Source: Sarcodiotheca gaudichaudii
Lineage: Eukaryota; Rhodophyta; Florideophyceae; Gigartinales; Solieriaceae
DNA length: 64,000 nt
NCBI GenBank assembly: GCA_032355985.1
Contig: JAUKVZ010000008.1
Coordinates: 62,001-126,000, forward strand
Reading direction: 5' to 3'
This document shows, piece after piece, positions 52,983-62,268 of this stretch (its first letter is position 1; the number at the start of each line of letters is the position of its first letter). The notes below the pieces were generated by a model. The model was not told where the DNA came from. It saw nothing but the letters and a program-made list of their open reading frames with translations, and did no database searches. The position numbers were made by a program, and so were the translations under genes.

Positions 52983-55900
52983 TCAGCCGTTCCTCCGTGG
53001 GCGGCGAGCCGTGAGTCCAAGCCCCATGACCAGGAGCACGGCCGTGCCGGGCGCCGGAACCAATGCGCCAGGAGGCGCACTGAAGCCCCATGTGCCAATC
53101 AATGTTGCAAGATCTGCTGAGCCCACCGAGCCGTTGCCATCAAAGTCCGCATCGAATCCCAGCGAACTGCCGACGGCGCCCCACACGCCAATGAGCGTGG
53201 CAAGATCGCCGGCGCCGATGACGCCGTCACGATCAAGATCCGTAAAGAAGCGAACGCCTACCGACAGTGCGCTTGAACTCATGTCGGTGAACCATCGAAG
53301 ATCCGAATCCGCCAAGGCCGGCAGCGTCTCGGCGCTGAAGGCGCCAGTGATCATGTCGGCCGTGAGAATGTCGAACGTGTCGCCCCACTGAGGCTCGAAG
53401 CCGCCCGAGAGACTGACATCCAGTTCGCCATCGAGATCGATCATGCCGGTGACGGCAAGCTGGCCATAGGTGATCCCGGGAATGTTGCCCGAGAGATCGA
53501 TCTGCATCCCTCCGCCGGCTTCCAGATCGATGTCGCCGGTGACGCCCAGAACGCCGCTCGGCGCCATCGTGCCGCCATTGATGTTGCCGATGATGCCGCC
53601 CTGGCCGTAGATCGTGTCCGTGTCGAACAGGTCGATTCCGTTCGCGGCTGTGATCGTGCCGCCGGTCAGATATGTTGCATCACCCAGTTCGGCGGCGTCA
53701 GCGTCCAGAAGCTCGACATCGCCCATGCCGGCATGCAGGGTTCCGCCAATGGAAACGCCTGAGGTCGACGACGCATCGCCGAGCGTCAGAATGTGGTCGC
53801 CGAGCATCGGACCTCCGGCGGGATTTGAATGGGAGATCGTCGAGCCGATGTTGGAGTGAACGGCGCCATCGACGAGCCCGTTGCCTGTGAGCGTATCGCC
53901 TGAATGCAGCCGCACGCCGTTGGCGGCGACAAGCTGACCGCTGTCAATGGTCGTGAGCTCGCCCAGCTGTGCTTCATTCGCATCCCACAGCGTCACAGTG
54001 CGAGTGTTCACATCCAGTTCGCCGCCAAGATCGACACCATTGACATCAGATGCGTCACCAAATGAGAACGTGCCGACTGCTTGCGTCAGAGATCCCGGTT
54101 GGGTCAGCACCTTGCCATCGAGCGAGATATCAAGCGTGCCGAAGCCGCCCCGGAGCTCTTCCCCGGAACCGACTTCAACGCCGTTGGGCGCAATGAGTGT
54201 TCGCGGCGCCGTGTCACCTCCACCGACGATGTCAGGGCCGACGCGAGTCAGCGAGCCAAGCTGTGCGTAGTCGGCATCGTGCAGCGTGATCGTTGAGTTG
54301 ACCACCTGGATCTGGCCGCGGGTGAGGAATCCATTCGCTGACGACGCATCTCCCATGACAAGCGGCAGGCTGGTGCTCGTGTTCGCAATAGTGGACCCGA
54401 CATCGCCGAAGATCTCCATATCCAGCGTGCCGGCGCCGTTGTAGCCTCCACTGACACCGTCGCCGAAGAGCAGACGGGAGCCAGTCATGTCATGGCCATC
54501 GAAGTTCGTGGTCATGCCTTCCAGCCTGAGACCGTCGCCGGAAGGTGACAGAGCATTGTCCACGCTGATCTCGACATCGCCTTGCACGACGCCGTTGCCG
54601 AAGATGGCGCCGGAGCGCAGCGCCTCAATGCCGTTGGGCGCGATGATCGTGCCGCCCGAAAGGCTCGCGTTCCCGCGAAACTCGGCTTCATCGAGATCAT
54701 GCACCGTGAAGGTGTTCGAACCGATGCCGACTCCCCAGTGCCACTCGAATCCGTTCGCGCTGGCCGCATCGCCGACTTCAAGATCGCCGGTGAGTGTGAT
54801 GTACGGCGGCGCGCTTCCGCCACCGAGGAGCTGTGAGGAATCAATCGTCGATTCAATCACACCGTGCCCTGTAAAGCCGTCGTTGCCGCCAAACGTGACT
54901 CCGCTTGGAATGGAGAGCGTTCCGCCGGACATCAACACCTCGCCGAGGAACACATTGGTGGAATCCAGCAGCGTTACGTGGTGAGCGCCGACATCAAGCA
55001 CTCCACTATTGTGGAATCCGTTCGGCGCGAGCGGATCACCGATGACCCAGTCGCCAACGGCGGTCGTCAGAGAGCCGGCATCAGCGCGATAGGGCGCATC
55101 GATCGCGCCGCTGCCTTCGAGAATGCCCCCATCCAGGAGCCGGATGTACGAGCCATTGACAGTCGAGGCCGGCGTCGTCTGCACGTAGCCGCTGAGCTTC
55201 AAGCCAGTCAGGCCACTTGCCGTAACTGACCCTGAACCGACAACGAGATTGGCGTTCAGTGTTCCCTCACCCGTGATCGTCTCGCCGAACTGCAAATACG
55301 CTCCATTGGGAATGTTGAGCGTGCCGCCATCAAAGATCGTCTGAGCGCCCAGATTGGCGAGATCAGCGTCATGAATGGTCACATTGTGTGCATCAACGTC
55401 CAGGATGCCGCTGAAGTCGAACGCATCGCTGAACTGCGAAGATCCAAGCGTGAGCGTTCCGTCCGGGCGAATCTCTGCATTCACATCAGCCGGATCGGAA
55501 TTAATCATTCCCGTGACAGCGCCCGATCCATGCAGAAGCGCATTGTCCTCGAGCGTGAGATCCACCAGACGCAATGTGCCATCGTTGATCTCGATCTCCG
55601 AGCCCGGCCAGATGCGCACATCCATGATCAGATCAAGGGGCTCGTCGATCGTGTTCAGCTCGGCGCCGTTCTGCACCCAGAGTGATCCGGTGGAGTTCGG
55701 TCCGCCGACCTGCACACTGAATGCGTCAAAGGTTGTTCCTGCATCCTGAATGAAGAGCGTGCTGCCGGATGATCCGGTATCGGTTCCAACCAGGAGCGCG
55801 CCCGTCGTTTCAACGCTCGCGCCATTGTTGACGACCATATGTCCGGGCGTCGAGTCGCCCACCTGGATCTCGCCCGTGGCAAGATGCGTGTTCGCGTCGG

Positions 55901-58076
55901 CCACCAACATGTCTGCATTGTCACGTATGAAGACCGAACTGGAGACGATCTGTGCACCATCCGTGAACTCTGCGCGGCTGTCGGTGTTTCCCTGCACACG
56001 CAGGAACGACCCGAGCGTCAGCGACGAATCACCATTGACATACAACTGGCCGATGGCGCTGTTCCCCACGCCGCCGACTGCGATGTCCTGAATCGTTGCA
56101 GACGAGTTATTGAAGATCTCCATGTATCCATCATGGATGCCGCCAAGATCCACGCCATGGCTCGTGTTCGTCCAGTCAGCGCCGTTGTCGAGCCGCAGAG
56201 TCGGCGTCACCTTTTCATTGCTGCCATCGATATGCAGCGTGTTGCTGTCCTGAGAGGTGAACGTGCCGCCATCGACCACGAGCAGGCCGCTGTCCAGATC
56301 AAGCGAGTTGTTGGCGAAGAGCGTCAGGTTGGTGGTATGGAACTCGCCGTCATCAATGTGCAGCGAGTCATTCGTGCCGACATACGTGTGATCGTCGACA
56401 ATGCCGATGCTGGCGTTGCCGAAGCGCACTGATCCGATGCCGCGCTCCGAGCCCGTGCTGCCCGTGCCGATGAGCAGATCGTCGCCGACATGAAGCTCAG
56501 AGAAGAACCCGCCGGACTGACCCTCGAACTCGACATCACCGACCGAGTTGACGCCTGCGGCGACGACGAAGTTGTTGTCCGCTTCGACGAAGCCGCCGTC
56601 GGCGACCATGAGCGTGCCGTCGCCGCCGTTGCCGACGAATATGTCGCTGGTCGTCGTGCTGCCCATGGTGCGAAGCGTGGAGCGGGCGCCGTTGTTCACA
56701 CCCGACACGACCGTGTCGCCGGTGGAACCTTCCGTATTCCCCATGACGATATCGTCGTTGGATTGCGCCAGGCCGCCGGCGACGACGTCAAGCGTGCCGA
56801 ATCCGTTGTCGCCGACATAGAGATCCGCCCCGGCGCCGCCGCCCGTATTACGAAGTGTCGACGGTGCGCCGTTGAAGTTTCCATCGACTTCGATGCCCCC
56901 GTACATGCCGGCGTCGTCGCCGATGCGAATGGAGAATCCGATCGCGGCTTCCGCCCCGCCTGTGAGCCGGATTCTGGGCTTGTTTGATGCACCGACGCCA
57001 TCCAGCGAGAGCGTCGTGCTGTTCTGTGTGTACTCGCCGCCGAGGATGTTGATGACGCCGCCCGTGTGGCTGAGGCTCGAGGACGCATGATCCATGTAGA
57101 GCGAGCGCGTCGTGAGCGAGCCGCCGGTGATATTCAGGTGTCCGGATCCCCCGAAATCACTGCCGACGTGCGTGTCCTTATCAACGACGACGATGCCGCC
57201 TGAGCCAATGGAGAATGTCGCATCACCGCTCGCCGCGCCGTCGGTGCGATGCCCGATCAGAAGATTCTCGCCTACGGCAATGTCCGAGCTGCTGACAAAC
57301 GCAGTGTGCACATTCACTTCGCCCGTGCTTCCGGCATGCGTCGCGACGACGAAGTCGCCATCGGAAACAACCTCTCCGCCATTGATGACGTTGAGTTCTC
57401 CGTCGCCGTGATCGCCGACGTAGATCTTTCCACCAGGCGCGTTCGCATACATGGTGGAGCTGCGAAACAATGAGGTGTTGAAGCCGGCGACAGTCACCAC
57501 GCCGGTCGATCCGACGTTGTCTGCGATGAAGATGTCGTCATTGGAATCGACATCGCCGCCATTGAAGACGTTCAGCGTGCCGTCTCCGGAGCTGCCGACC
57601 CGGATGTCAGCCGTCGAACTGCTCGTGCGGAAGCGCCCGTAATTGCCGAACCCTCCGGTGACCGTCATCGTCCCCGTGCTCGCCGAGTCCAGTCCGATGA
57701 ACACCTGATTGGTCGAGACGAACTCGCCTTGATCTATCGTGACAGTTGGGTTGTCGCCCGAGAAACGCCCGACATAAAACGCCGACGTGGCGCCGTGCGT
57801 GCCATTGGTGCGAATCGTCACGCTGCCTGAGCTGTACGAGTGAATCGCCACCGACGGCAGAAAGAAGTCATCGAAGTTCACGAGATACGTGCCGCCGATG
57901 TCAAACCGAATCTCATCGAACGCCTGGGGCGCTCCGAGCGGAGACCAGTTCGTGGCGTCATGGGCGTCGCCGCCGCCGAAGTCAATCCAGCTGTGCACAT
58001 CCGCTGAGACGCTTCCCGTCAGGGCGATCAGACCGATCACACTGAGAGCCGCCGGATTCAGTCGTTGCGTCGTCAT
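52983..58076 (-). CDS. Giant secreted beta-strand-repeat protein with dockerin-like and PEP-CTERM-like tail
   Basis: 1697 residues. Signal peptide, then an N-terminal half of strand repeats with consensus 'IyVGd.GdGtL.V.nGG.v.s.dDi.vA...GStG.V.V', like passenger domains of autotransporters. The second half has about six longer repeats (75-95 residues) with 'LtLGDASs.nGf...G.Ldv....vTLhDAD.A.LG...GGT..apNG'. The tail has two dockerin-like repeats (LDRDGVIGAGDLATLIG, ADFDGNGSVGSADLATLIG) and ends VPAPGTAVLLVMGLGLTARR, a PEP-CTERM-like sorting signal. It should be an exported surface or matrix protein; no enzyme domain seen. Confidence 0.9.
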   Translation of the reverse strand: MTTQRLNPAALSVIGLIALTGSVSADVHSWIDFGGGDAHDATNWSPLGAPQAFDEIRFDIGGTYLVNFDDFFLPSVAIHSYSSGSVTIRTNGTHGATSAFYVGRFSGDNPTVTIDQGEFVSTNQVFIGLDSASTGTMTVTGGFGNYGRFRTSSSTADIRVGSSGDGTLNVFNGGDVDSNDDIFIADNVGSTGVVTVAGFNTSLFRSSTMYANAPGGKIYVGDHGDGELNVINGGEVVSDGDFVVATHAGSTGEVNVHTAFVSSSDIAVGENLLIGHRTDGAASGDATFSIGSGGIVVVDKDTHVGSDFGGSGHLNITGGSLTTRSLYMDHASSSLSHTGGVINILGGEYTQNSTTLSLDGVGASNKPRIRLTGGAEAAIGFSIRIGDDAGMYGGIEVDGNFNGAPSTLRNTGGGAGADLYVGDNGFGTLDVVAGGLAQSNDDIVMGNTEGSTGDTVVSGVNNGARSTLRTMGSTTTSDIFVGNGGDGTLMVADGGFVEADNNFVVAAGVNSVGDVEFEGQSGGFFSELHVGDDLLIGTGSTGSERGIGSVRFGNASIGIVDDHTYVGTNDSLHIDDGEFHTTNLTLFANNSLDLDSGLLVVDGGTFTSQDSNTLHIDGSNEKVTPTLRLDNGADWTNTSHGVDLGGIHDGYMEIFNNSSATIQDIAVGGVGNSAIGQLYVNGDSSLTLGSFLRVQGNTDSRAEFTDGAQIVSSSVFIRDNADMLVADANTHLATGEIQVGDSTPGHMVVNNGASVETTGALLVGTDTGSSGSTLFIQDAGTTFDAFSVQVGGPNSTGSLWVQNGAELNTIDEPLDLIMDVRIWPGSEIEINDGTLRLVDLTLEDNALLHGSGAVTGMINSDPADVNAEIRPDGTLTLGSSQFSDAFDFSGILDVDAHNVTIHDADLANLGAQTIFDGGTLNIPNGAYLQFGETITGEGTLNANLVVGSGSVTASGLTGLKLSGYVQTTPASTVNGSYIRLLDGGILEGSGAIDAPYRADAGSLTTAVGDWVIGDPLAPNGFHNSGVLDVGAHHVTLLDSTNVFLGEVLMSGGTLSIPSGVTFGGNDGFTGHGVIESTIDSSQLLGGGSAPPYITLTGDLEVGDAASANGFEWHWGVGIGSNTFTVHDLDEAEFRGNASLSGGTIIAPNGIEALRSGAIFGNGVVQGDVEISVDNALSPSGDGLRLEGMTTNFDGHDMTGSRLLFGDGVSGGYNGAGTLDMEIFGDVGSTIANTSTSLPLVMGDASSANGFLTRGQIQVVNSTITLHDADYAQLGSLTRVGPDIVGGGDTAPRTLIAPNGVEVGSGEELRGGFGTLDISLDGKVLTQPGSLTQAVGTFSFGDASDVNGVDLGGELDVNTRTVTLWDANEAQLGELTTIDSGQLVAANGVRLHSGDTLTGNGLVDGAVHSNIGSTISHSNPAGGPMLGDHILTLGDASSTSGVSIGGTLHAGMGDVELLDADAAELGDATYLTGGTITAANGIDLFDTDTIYGQGGIIGNINGGTMAPSGVLGVTGDIDLEAGGGMQIDLSGNIPGITYGQLAVTGMIDLDGELDVSLSGGFEPQWGDTFDILTADMITGAFSAETLPALADSDLRWFTDMSSSALSVGVRFFTDLDRDGVIGAGDLATLIGVWGAVGSSLGFDADFDGNGSVGSADLATLIGTWGFSAPPGALVPAPGTAVLLVMGLGLTARRPRRNG

Positions 58077-58326
58077 CTCGAGTCTCCTTGCTCTTCAAAC
58101 CCGAGCCGAAGGCCGGGCCACATTCACATGCGAAACCGAGATCCAAATCCCGACACATCCATCGCGGAATAAATCGCTTCGAAAACTCACCCTCCGTCCG
58201 AGAAACCGCCCCTGGCGCTCCCAGGCGCGTCCAATGTGTCCCCATCCGGGCCACTCGCCCCTAAACCCTTGCCGTTTCGAAGCTTCGGCCGGACAATGAA
58301 CCCGAGGGACAGCTCCTGAGGGAGGG

Positions 58327-58911
58327 GTGTTGAAAGAAGCGGAAGCCAATCCGGCCAAGGGCGAAGTCACGCGCCTGCTCTGCGCGATCGGCGATGGCGA
58401 TCAGCAGGCCGTCACCGCGCTCCTGCCGCTCGTCTATGACGAGCTTCGCACCGCCGCCCAGCGTCTGCTCAGGCAGGAGCGCGCCGATCACACGCTCCAG
58501 CCCACAGCCCTTGTGCATGAGGCGTATCTGCGACTCGTCGATCAATCCGAGCAGGGTTGGGAGAACCGGCGACATTTCTTCGGCGTCGCGGCCAAGGCGA
58601 TGCGCCGCGTCCTTGTCGATCACGCCCGCTCGCACAACGCCCTCAAACGCGGCGGCGGCCGCCTGCGCCTGTCACTTGACGAATCGGCGCTTCCGATCGA
58701 AGAGGCAAGCGCGTATGTTGAAGCGCTCGACGAAGCGCTCGGCGATCTTTCGGCGATCGACGAGCAGAAGTCGAAGATTGTTGAACTGCGCTTCTTCGGT
58801 GGACTGACGACCGAGGAAGCCGCCGAAGCGCTCGATGTCTCGACGCGCACTGTGGAGCGGGACTGGCGGCTTGCCAAGGCCTGGCTGCATCGAGCCATCT
58901 GCACGGAGTAG
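58327..58911 (+). CDS. ECF-type RNA polymerase sigma factor (TIGR02999-like)
   Basis: 194 residues. Region 2 is seen in LPLVYDELRTAAQRLLRQE and HEAYLRLVD, with HFFGVAAKAMRRVLVDHAR; region 4 in VELRFFGGLTTEEAAEALDV and STRTVERDWRLAKAWL. This type is abundant in planctomycetes, where a serine/threonine kinase usually sits beside it, as here 6 bases downstream. There is no anti-sigma gene, so control may be by phosphorylation. The start is GTG, with GAGGGAGGG just before it. Confidence 0.93.
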   Translation: MLKEAEANPAKGEVTRLLCAIGDGDQQAVTALLPLVYDELRTAAQRLLRQERADHTLQPTALVHEAYLRLVDQSEQGWENRRHFFGVAAKAMRRVLVDHARSHNALKRGGGRLRLSLDESALPIEEASAYVEALDEALGDLSAIDEQKSKIVELRFFGGLTTEEAAEALDVSTRTVERDWRLAKAWLHRAICTE

Positions 58912-58917
58912 CGGCGT

Positions 58918-61512
58918 ATGGAGCCGAATCGATGGCGCCAGGTTGATGCGCTCTTTCACGAAGCCTGCGCGCTCGATGCGCAGGCTCGCGACGCCCTGCT
59001 CGATGAACGTTGCGGAGAAGACACCGAGCTTCGCACCGAGATCGAGTCGCTGCTTGCCTCCGATCAAAGCGCTCCGCCCATCCTCGATGCGCCGGCCATC
59101 GACGCCGTCGCCGACACATTCTCGAAAGATCCATCTGCGCTCGGCCCCGGCGCCCGCGTCGGCGCATACCGCATCGAGCGCCTGATCGCCCGGGGCGGCA
59201 TGGGCGCCGTCTATCTGGCGGGAAGAGACGATGATCAGTTCACCAAGAGCGTCGCGCTCAAAATCGTCAAACGCGGCATGGACACCGACGAAATCCTTCG
59301 CCGCTTCCGCAACGAACGTCAGGCGCTGGCCGATCTCGAACATCCAAACATCGCGCGTCTCATCGATGGCGGCATGACCGACGACGGGCGCCCGTACCTC
59401 GTCATGGAATACGTCGATGGCCGCCCCCTGACGACTCACTCCCGGGAGCGCGAACTTTCATTTGATGATCGCCTGGATCTCTTCCTGAAAGTGTGCGGCG
59501 CCGTGCATGCCGCGCATCGGCGCCTGATCGTGCATCGCGATCTCAAACCCGGCAATATCCTCGTTGGCGAAGGCGATGAGCCCAAACTGCTTGACTTCGG
59601 CATTGCGCGTCTTCTCGAACCGGGTGAAGACGAGCAGTCGACCGGCGAAGTCACGATGGAAGGCTCGCGCCTCTACACGCCTGATTACGCCAGCCCCGAG
59701 CAGATCCGCGGCGACTTCGTCGGCGTCGCCGGCGATGTGTATTCACTGGGCGTCGTGCTGTATGAACTGCTGGTCGATCACAAGCCGTATCACATCGACA
59801 CCGGCGATCGTGATGAAGTTCGCCGCATCATCACGCAGGTCGATCCAGAGCGGCCAAGCGCCCGCGCCGATGACGCCCGCCTTCAAAAGCGTCTGCGAGG
59901 GGACTTTGACAACATCATCCTCACGGCCATGCGCAAGGAGCCCGGTCGCCGATACGACACCGTCGCTCACTTCGCCGAAGACATCGAGCGAAGCCGCGCC
60001 GGACGCCCTGTTCGCGCTCGGCCGGACACGCTGGGCTATCGCACGGCCAAGTTCATCCGTCGGAATAAGACTGGCGTGCTCGCCGCAGCCATCGTCCTCA
60101 TGGCGCTGCTCGCCGGCGCCGCAGGGATCGGCTGGCAATCCCGCGAGACTGCGCGCCAGCGAGATATCGCCGAGCGCCGCTTCAGCGATGTGCGCGAGCT
60201 GGCCAAGTCCGTCATGTTCGATATCCATGATGAAATCCGTGATTTGCCCGGTTCCACCGAGGCGCGGCGAGTGCTGGTCGAGCGATCACTGGAGTATCTC
60301 GACAGCCTCGCCGCCGAGGCGCAGGGCGATCTGGAGCTTCAGCGCGAGCTTGCCACGGCCTACCAGCGCGTTGGAGATCTGCAGGGCAATCCGTGGCTTC
60401 CCAATATTGGTGACACGGAAGCCGCCTTCAAGAGCTACGAGCGCGCGCTTGAGATCTTCACACAGATCGCGGCGGCATCGAACGACAAGAACGACGTGCG
60501 CGGGCTTTTCGTCGCTCATGTCAAACTCGGCAACGTGTACGCTGCGTCCGGTGTGTTCGAAAATTCGGAACGGCAATACGCACTGGCGCTGGATATCGCA
60601 CAGAAGCGCGTGGAAGCAGATCCCGACGATCCCGAGCGACTCAGTGATCTCGCAATCGCGCATGAGAAAGTGGGGGATGCCTTCCACGACACGGAACGCA
60701 CGGAGGAGGCGCTTCAGCGCTATCAGGAAGCGCTGCGTGTGCGGCTTGCATCGCCGACGATCGCGTCAAACCCCAACGAGCGCTACGGCGCCGCCGTCGT
60801 CCGCAATAAGCTGGGCAATGTGCTCGGCCATCCTGCGTATGCGAACGTTGGTGATATTGAAGGCGCGCTCGATCAGTATCAGCGAGCGTTGGCTACGTTC
60901 CTGGCGCTTCGAAATGAAGATCCATCCGATGGCCGTTTCCCGCGCGCCGCAAGTATCATGTACACCAACATCGGCGAGATGCTTCGAGCGATGGAAGACT
61001 TCGAGTCCGCCCTTCAGATTCAGCGCGAAGCACTGGCGCTGGCTCGATCCATTTCGGCAAGCGATCCGACGAACGCCCAGGCGCACCGCGACGAAGCAGT
61101 CGTCTACCTGCGCATCGGCGAACTGCAGACAGAGCTCGGCGAATACGCAAGCGCCATCGATTCAATCGAAACCTCGCTTGAGCTTCGCGTCAGGCTTGCC
61201 GAGGCGGATCCCGCCAGCGCCCTGGCGCAGGAGTCACTGCATCTGGGATGGCGCAGTCTCGCGGATGTGCACGCCGCCGTCGCACGCGACGAATCGCGGC
61301 CGCACACCGCACGCCGCGCCGCCGCCGATGAATCCATCCGCTGTCTCCATGAAGCCCTCGGCGTGGTCGCGAGCATGAAGCAGGCCGGCCAGCTTCGCCC
61401 GGGCCAGATCGACCTGGCGGAGGATATTCAGGAGCAGCTTGCGGAGACTGAAGCGCTTCGCGATGAGCTGCAGCTGGCCGTCAGTGTGTCCATGTTTCAT
61501 TCCGGATCATGA
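58918..61512 (+). CDS. Transmembrane serine/threonine protein kinase with TPR sensor region
   Basis: 864 residues. A Hanks-type kinase domain: glycine loop IARGGMGAVYLAG (about 90), VALKIVK, catalytic HRDLKPGNIL (about 206), DFGIARLL, and SPEQIRGD. One membrane helix (LAAAIVLMALLAGAAGIGW, about 388-406) leads to an outer region of TPR repeats (about 440-830), e.g. AFKSYERALEIFTQIAA and ALDQYQRALATFLALR. A helix-rich N-terminal segment (1-75) precedes the kinase. It probably signals to the sigma factor encoded 6 bases upstream. Confidence 0.94.
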   Translation: MEPNRWRQVDALFHEACALDAQARDALLDERCGEDTELRTEIESLLASDQSAPPILDAPAIDAVADTFSKDPSALGPGARVGAYRIERLIARGGMGAVYLAGRDDDQFTKSVALKIVKRGMDTDEILRRFRNERQALADLEHPNIARLIDGGMTDDGRPYLVMEYVDGRPLTTHSRERELSFDDRLDLFLKVCGAVHAAHRRLIVHRDLKPGNILVGEGDEPKLLDFGIARLLEPGEDEQSTGEVTMEGSRLYTPDYASPEQIRGDFVGVAGDVYSLGVVLYELLVDHKPYHIDTGDRDEVRRIITQVDPERPSARADDARLQKRLRGDFDNIILTAMRKEPGRRYDTVAHFAEDIERSRAGRPVRARPDTLGYRTAKFIRRNKTGVLAAAIVLMALLAGAAGIGWQSRETARQRDIAERRFSDVRELAKSVMFDIHDEIRDLPGSTEARRVLVERSLEYLDSLAAEAQGDLELQRELATAYQRVGDLQGNPWLPNIGDTEAAFKSYERALEIFTQIAAASNDKNDVRGLFVAHVKLGNVYAASGVFENSERQYALALDIAQKRVEADPDDPERLSDLAIAHEKVGDAFHDTERTEEALQRYQEALRVRLASPTIASNPNERYGAAVVRNKLGNVLGHPAYANVGDIEGALDQYQRALATFLALRNEDPSDGRFPRAASIMYTNIGEMLRAMEDFESALQIQREALALARSISASDPTNAQAHRDEAVVYLRIGELQTELGEYASAIDSIETSLELRVRLAEADPASALAQESLHLGWRSLADVHAAVARDESRPHTARRAAADESIRCLHEALGVVASMKQAGQLRPGQIDLAEDIQEQLAETEALRDELQLAVSVSMFHSGS

Positions 61513-61533
61513 TGCCGATACACTGAACGCGCT

Positions 61534-62268
61534 ATGGATGCGATACTCGTTCGTGTCGGTGTTGACAATTCCTACGGCGGCTGGAATGCGCCAGTCGATC
61601 CGAACACATGTGAATTCGTCTACGTGCCGATCCCGGAGAACGAGGGAACAGAGTTCCATTCCGGCGGCCGCCGCGCGTATGCGGAGCTTGAGCCGGCGCT
61701 CGAGACATTCGGCTCATCGAACGGTCGATCGAAGCGGGTTGAGCTGCCCGCACAGCTGCAAGGCGCTGCCATGCATCTGGACCCGGACTTCGAGGCGCTG
61801 ACGTATGGCGATGTCGGTGATCGACGCGGCTCGGGTATCAGCCGCATGAATACTGGCGATCTCGTTGTGTTCTACGCCGGCATGGAGCCGATCAGCCCGT
61901 GCGAGCACAAGCTTATCTACGCGTTGACCGGCATCCTTACAGTTGATCAGGTCGTGCATGCCGCGGACGTCGAGCAGTCTCGATGGAACGAGAATGCGCA
62001 CACCCGCAAGATCAAGCGAGGGGCATCTGACATCGTTGTGCGAGCGCAGCCGGGTGTATCCGGTCGCTTCGAGACGTGCATACCCATTGGCGAGTTTCGA
62101 AATCGTTCGTACCGCGTGCGCAATGACATATTGGATGAATGGGGCGGCCTGTCAGTCAAGGATGGCTATATTCAGCGCAGCGCTGTGCCCCCTCGATTCC
62201 TTGAACCGAAGCGATTCAGCAACTGGCTTGATGCGCAGGCGCCGACGCTGCTGCAATCAAACTGGTGA
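61534..62268 (+). CDS. Nucleotide-modification-associated domain 3 (Nmad3)-like protein
   Basis: 244 residues. The N-terminus VRVGVDNSYGGWNAPVDP followed by YVPIPENEG is the pattern I associate with Nmad3, a domain found beside predicted DNA base-modification enzymes. Other marks are HLDPDFEALTYGD, MNTGDLVVFYAGM and PRFLEPKRFSNWL. There is no signal peptide. Catalytic role is unknown. The stop overlaps the next gene's GTG start (GTGA); the gene begins 21 bases after the kinase gene. Confidence 0.7.
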   Translation: MDAILVRVGVDNSYGGWNAPVDPNTCEFVYVPIPENEGTEFHSGGRRAYAELEPALETFGSSNGRSKRVELPAQLQGAAMHLDPDFEALTYGDVGDRRGSGISRMNTGDLVVFYAGMEPISPCEHKLIYALTGILTVDQVVHAADVEQSRWNENAHTRKIKRGASDIVVRAQPGVSGRFETCIPIGEFRNRSYRVRNDILDEWGGLSVKDGYIQRSAVPPRFLEPKRFSNWLDAQAPTLLQSNW

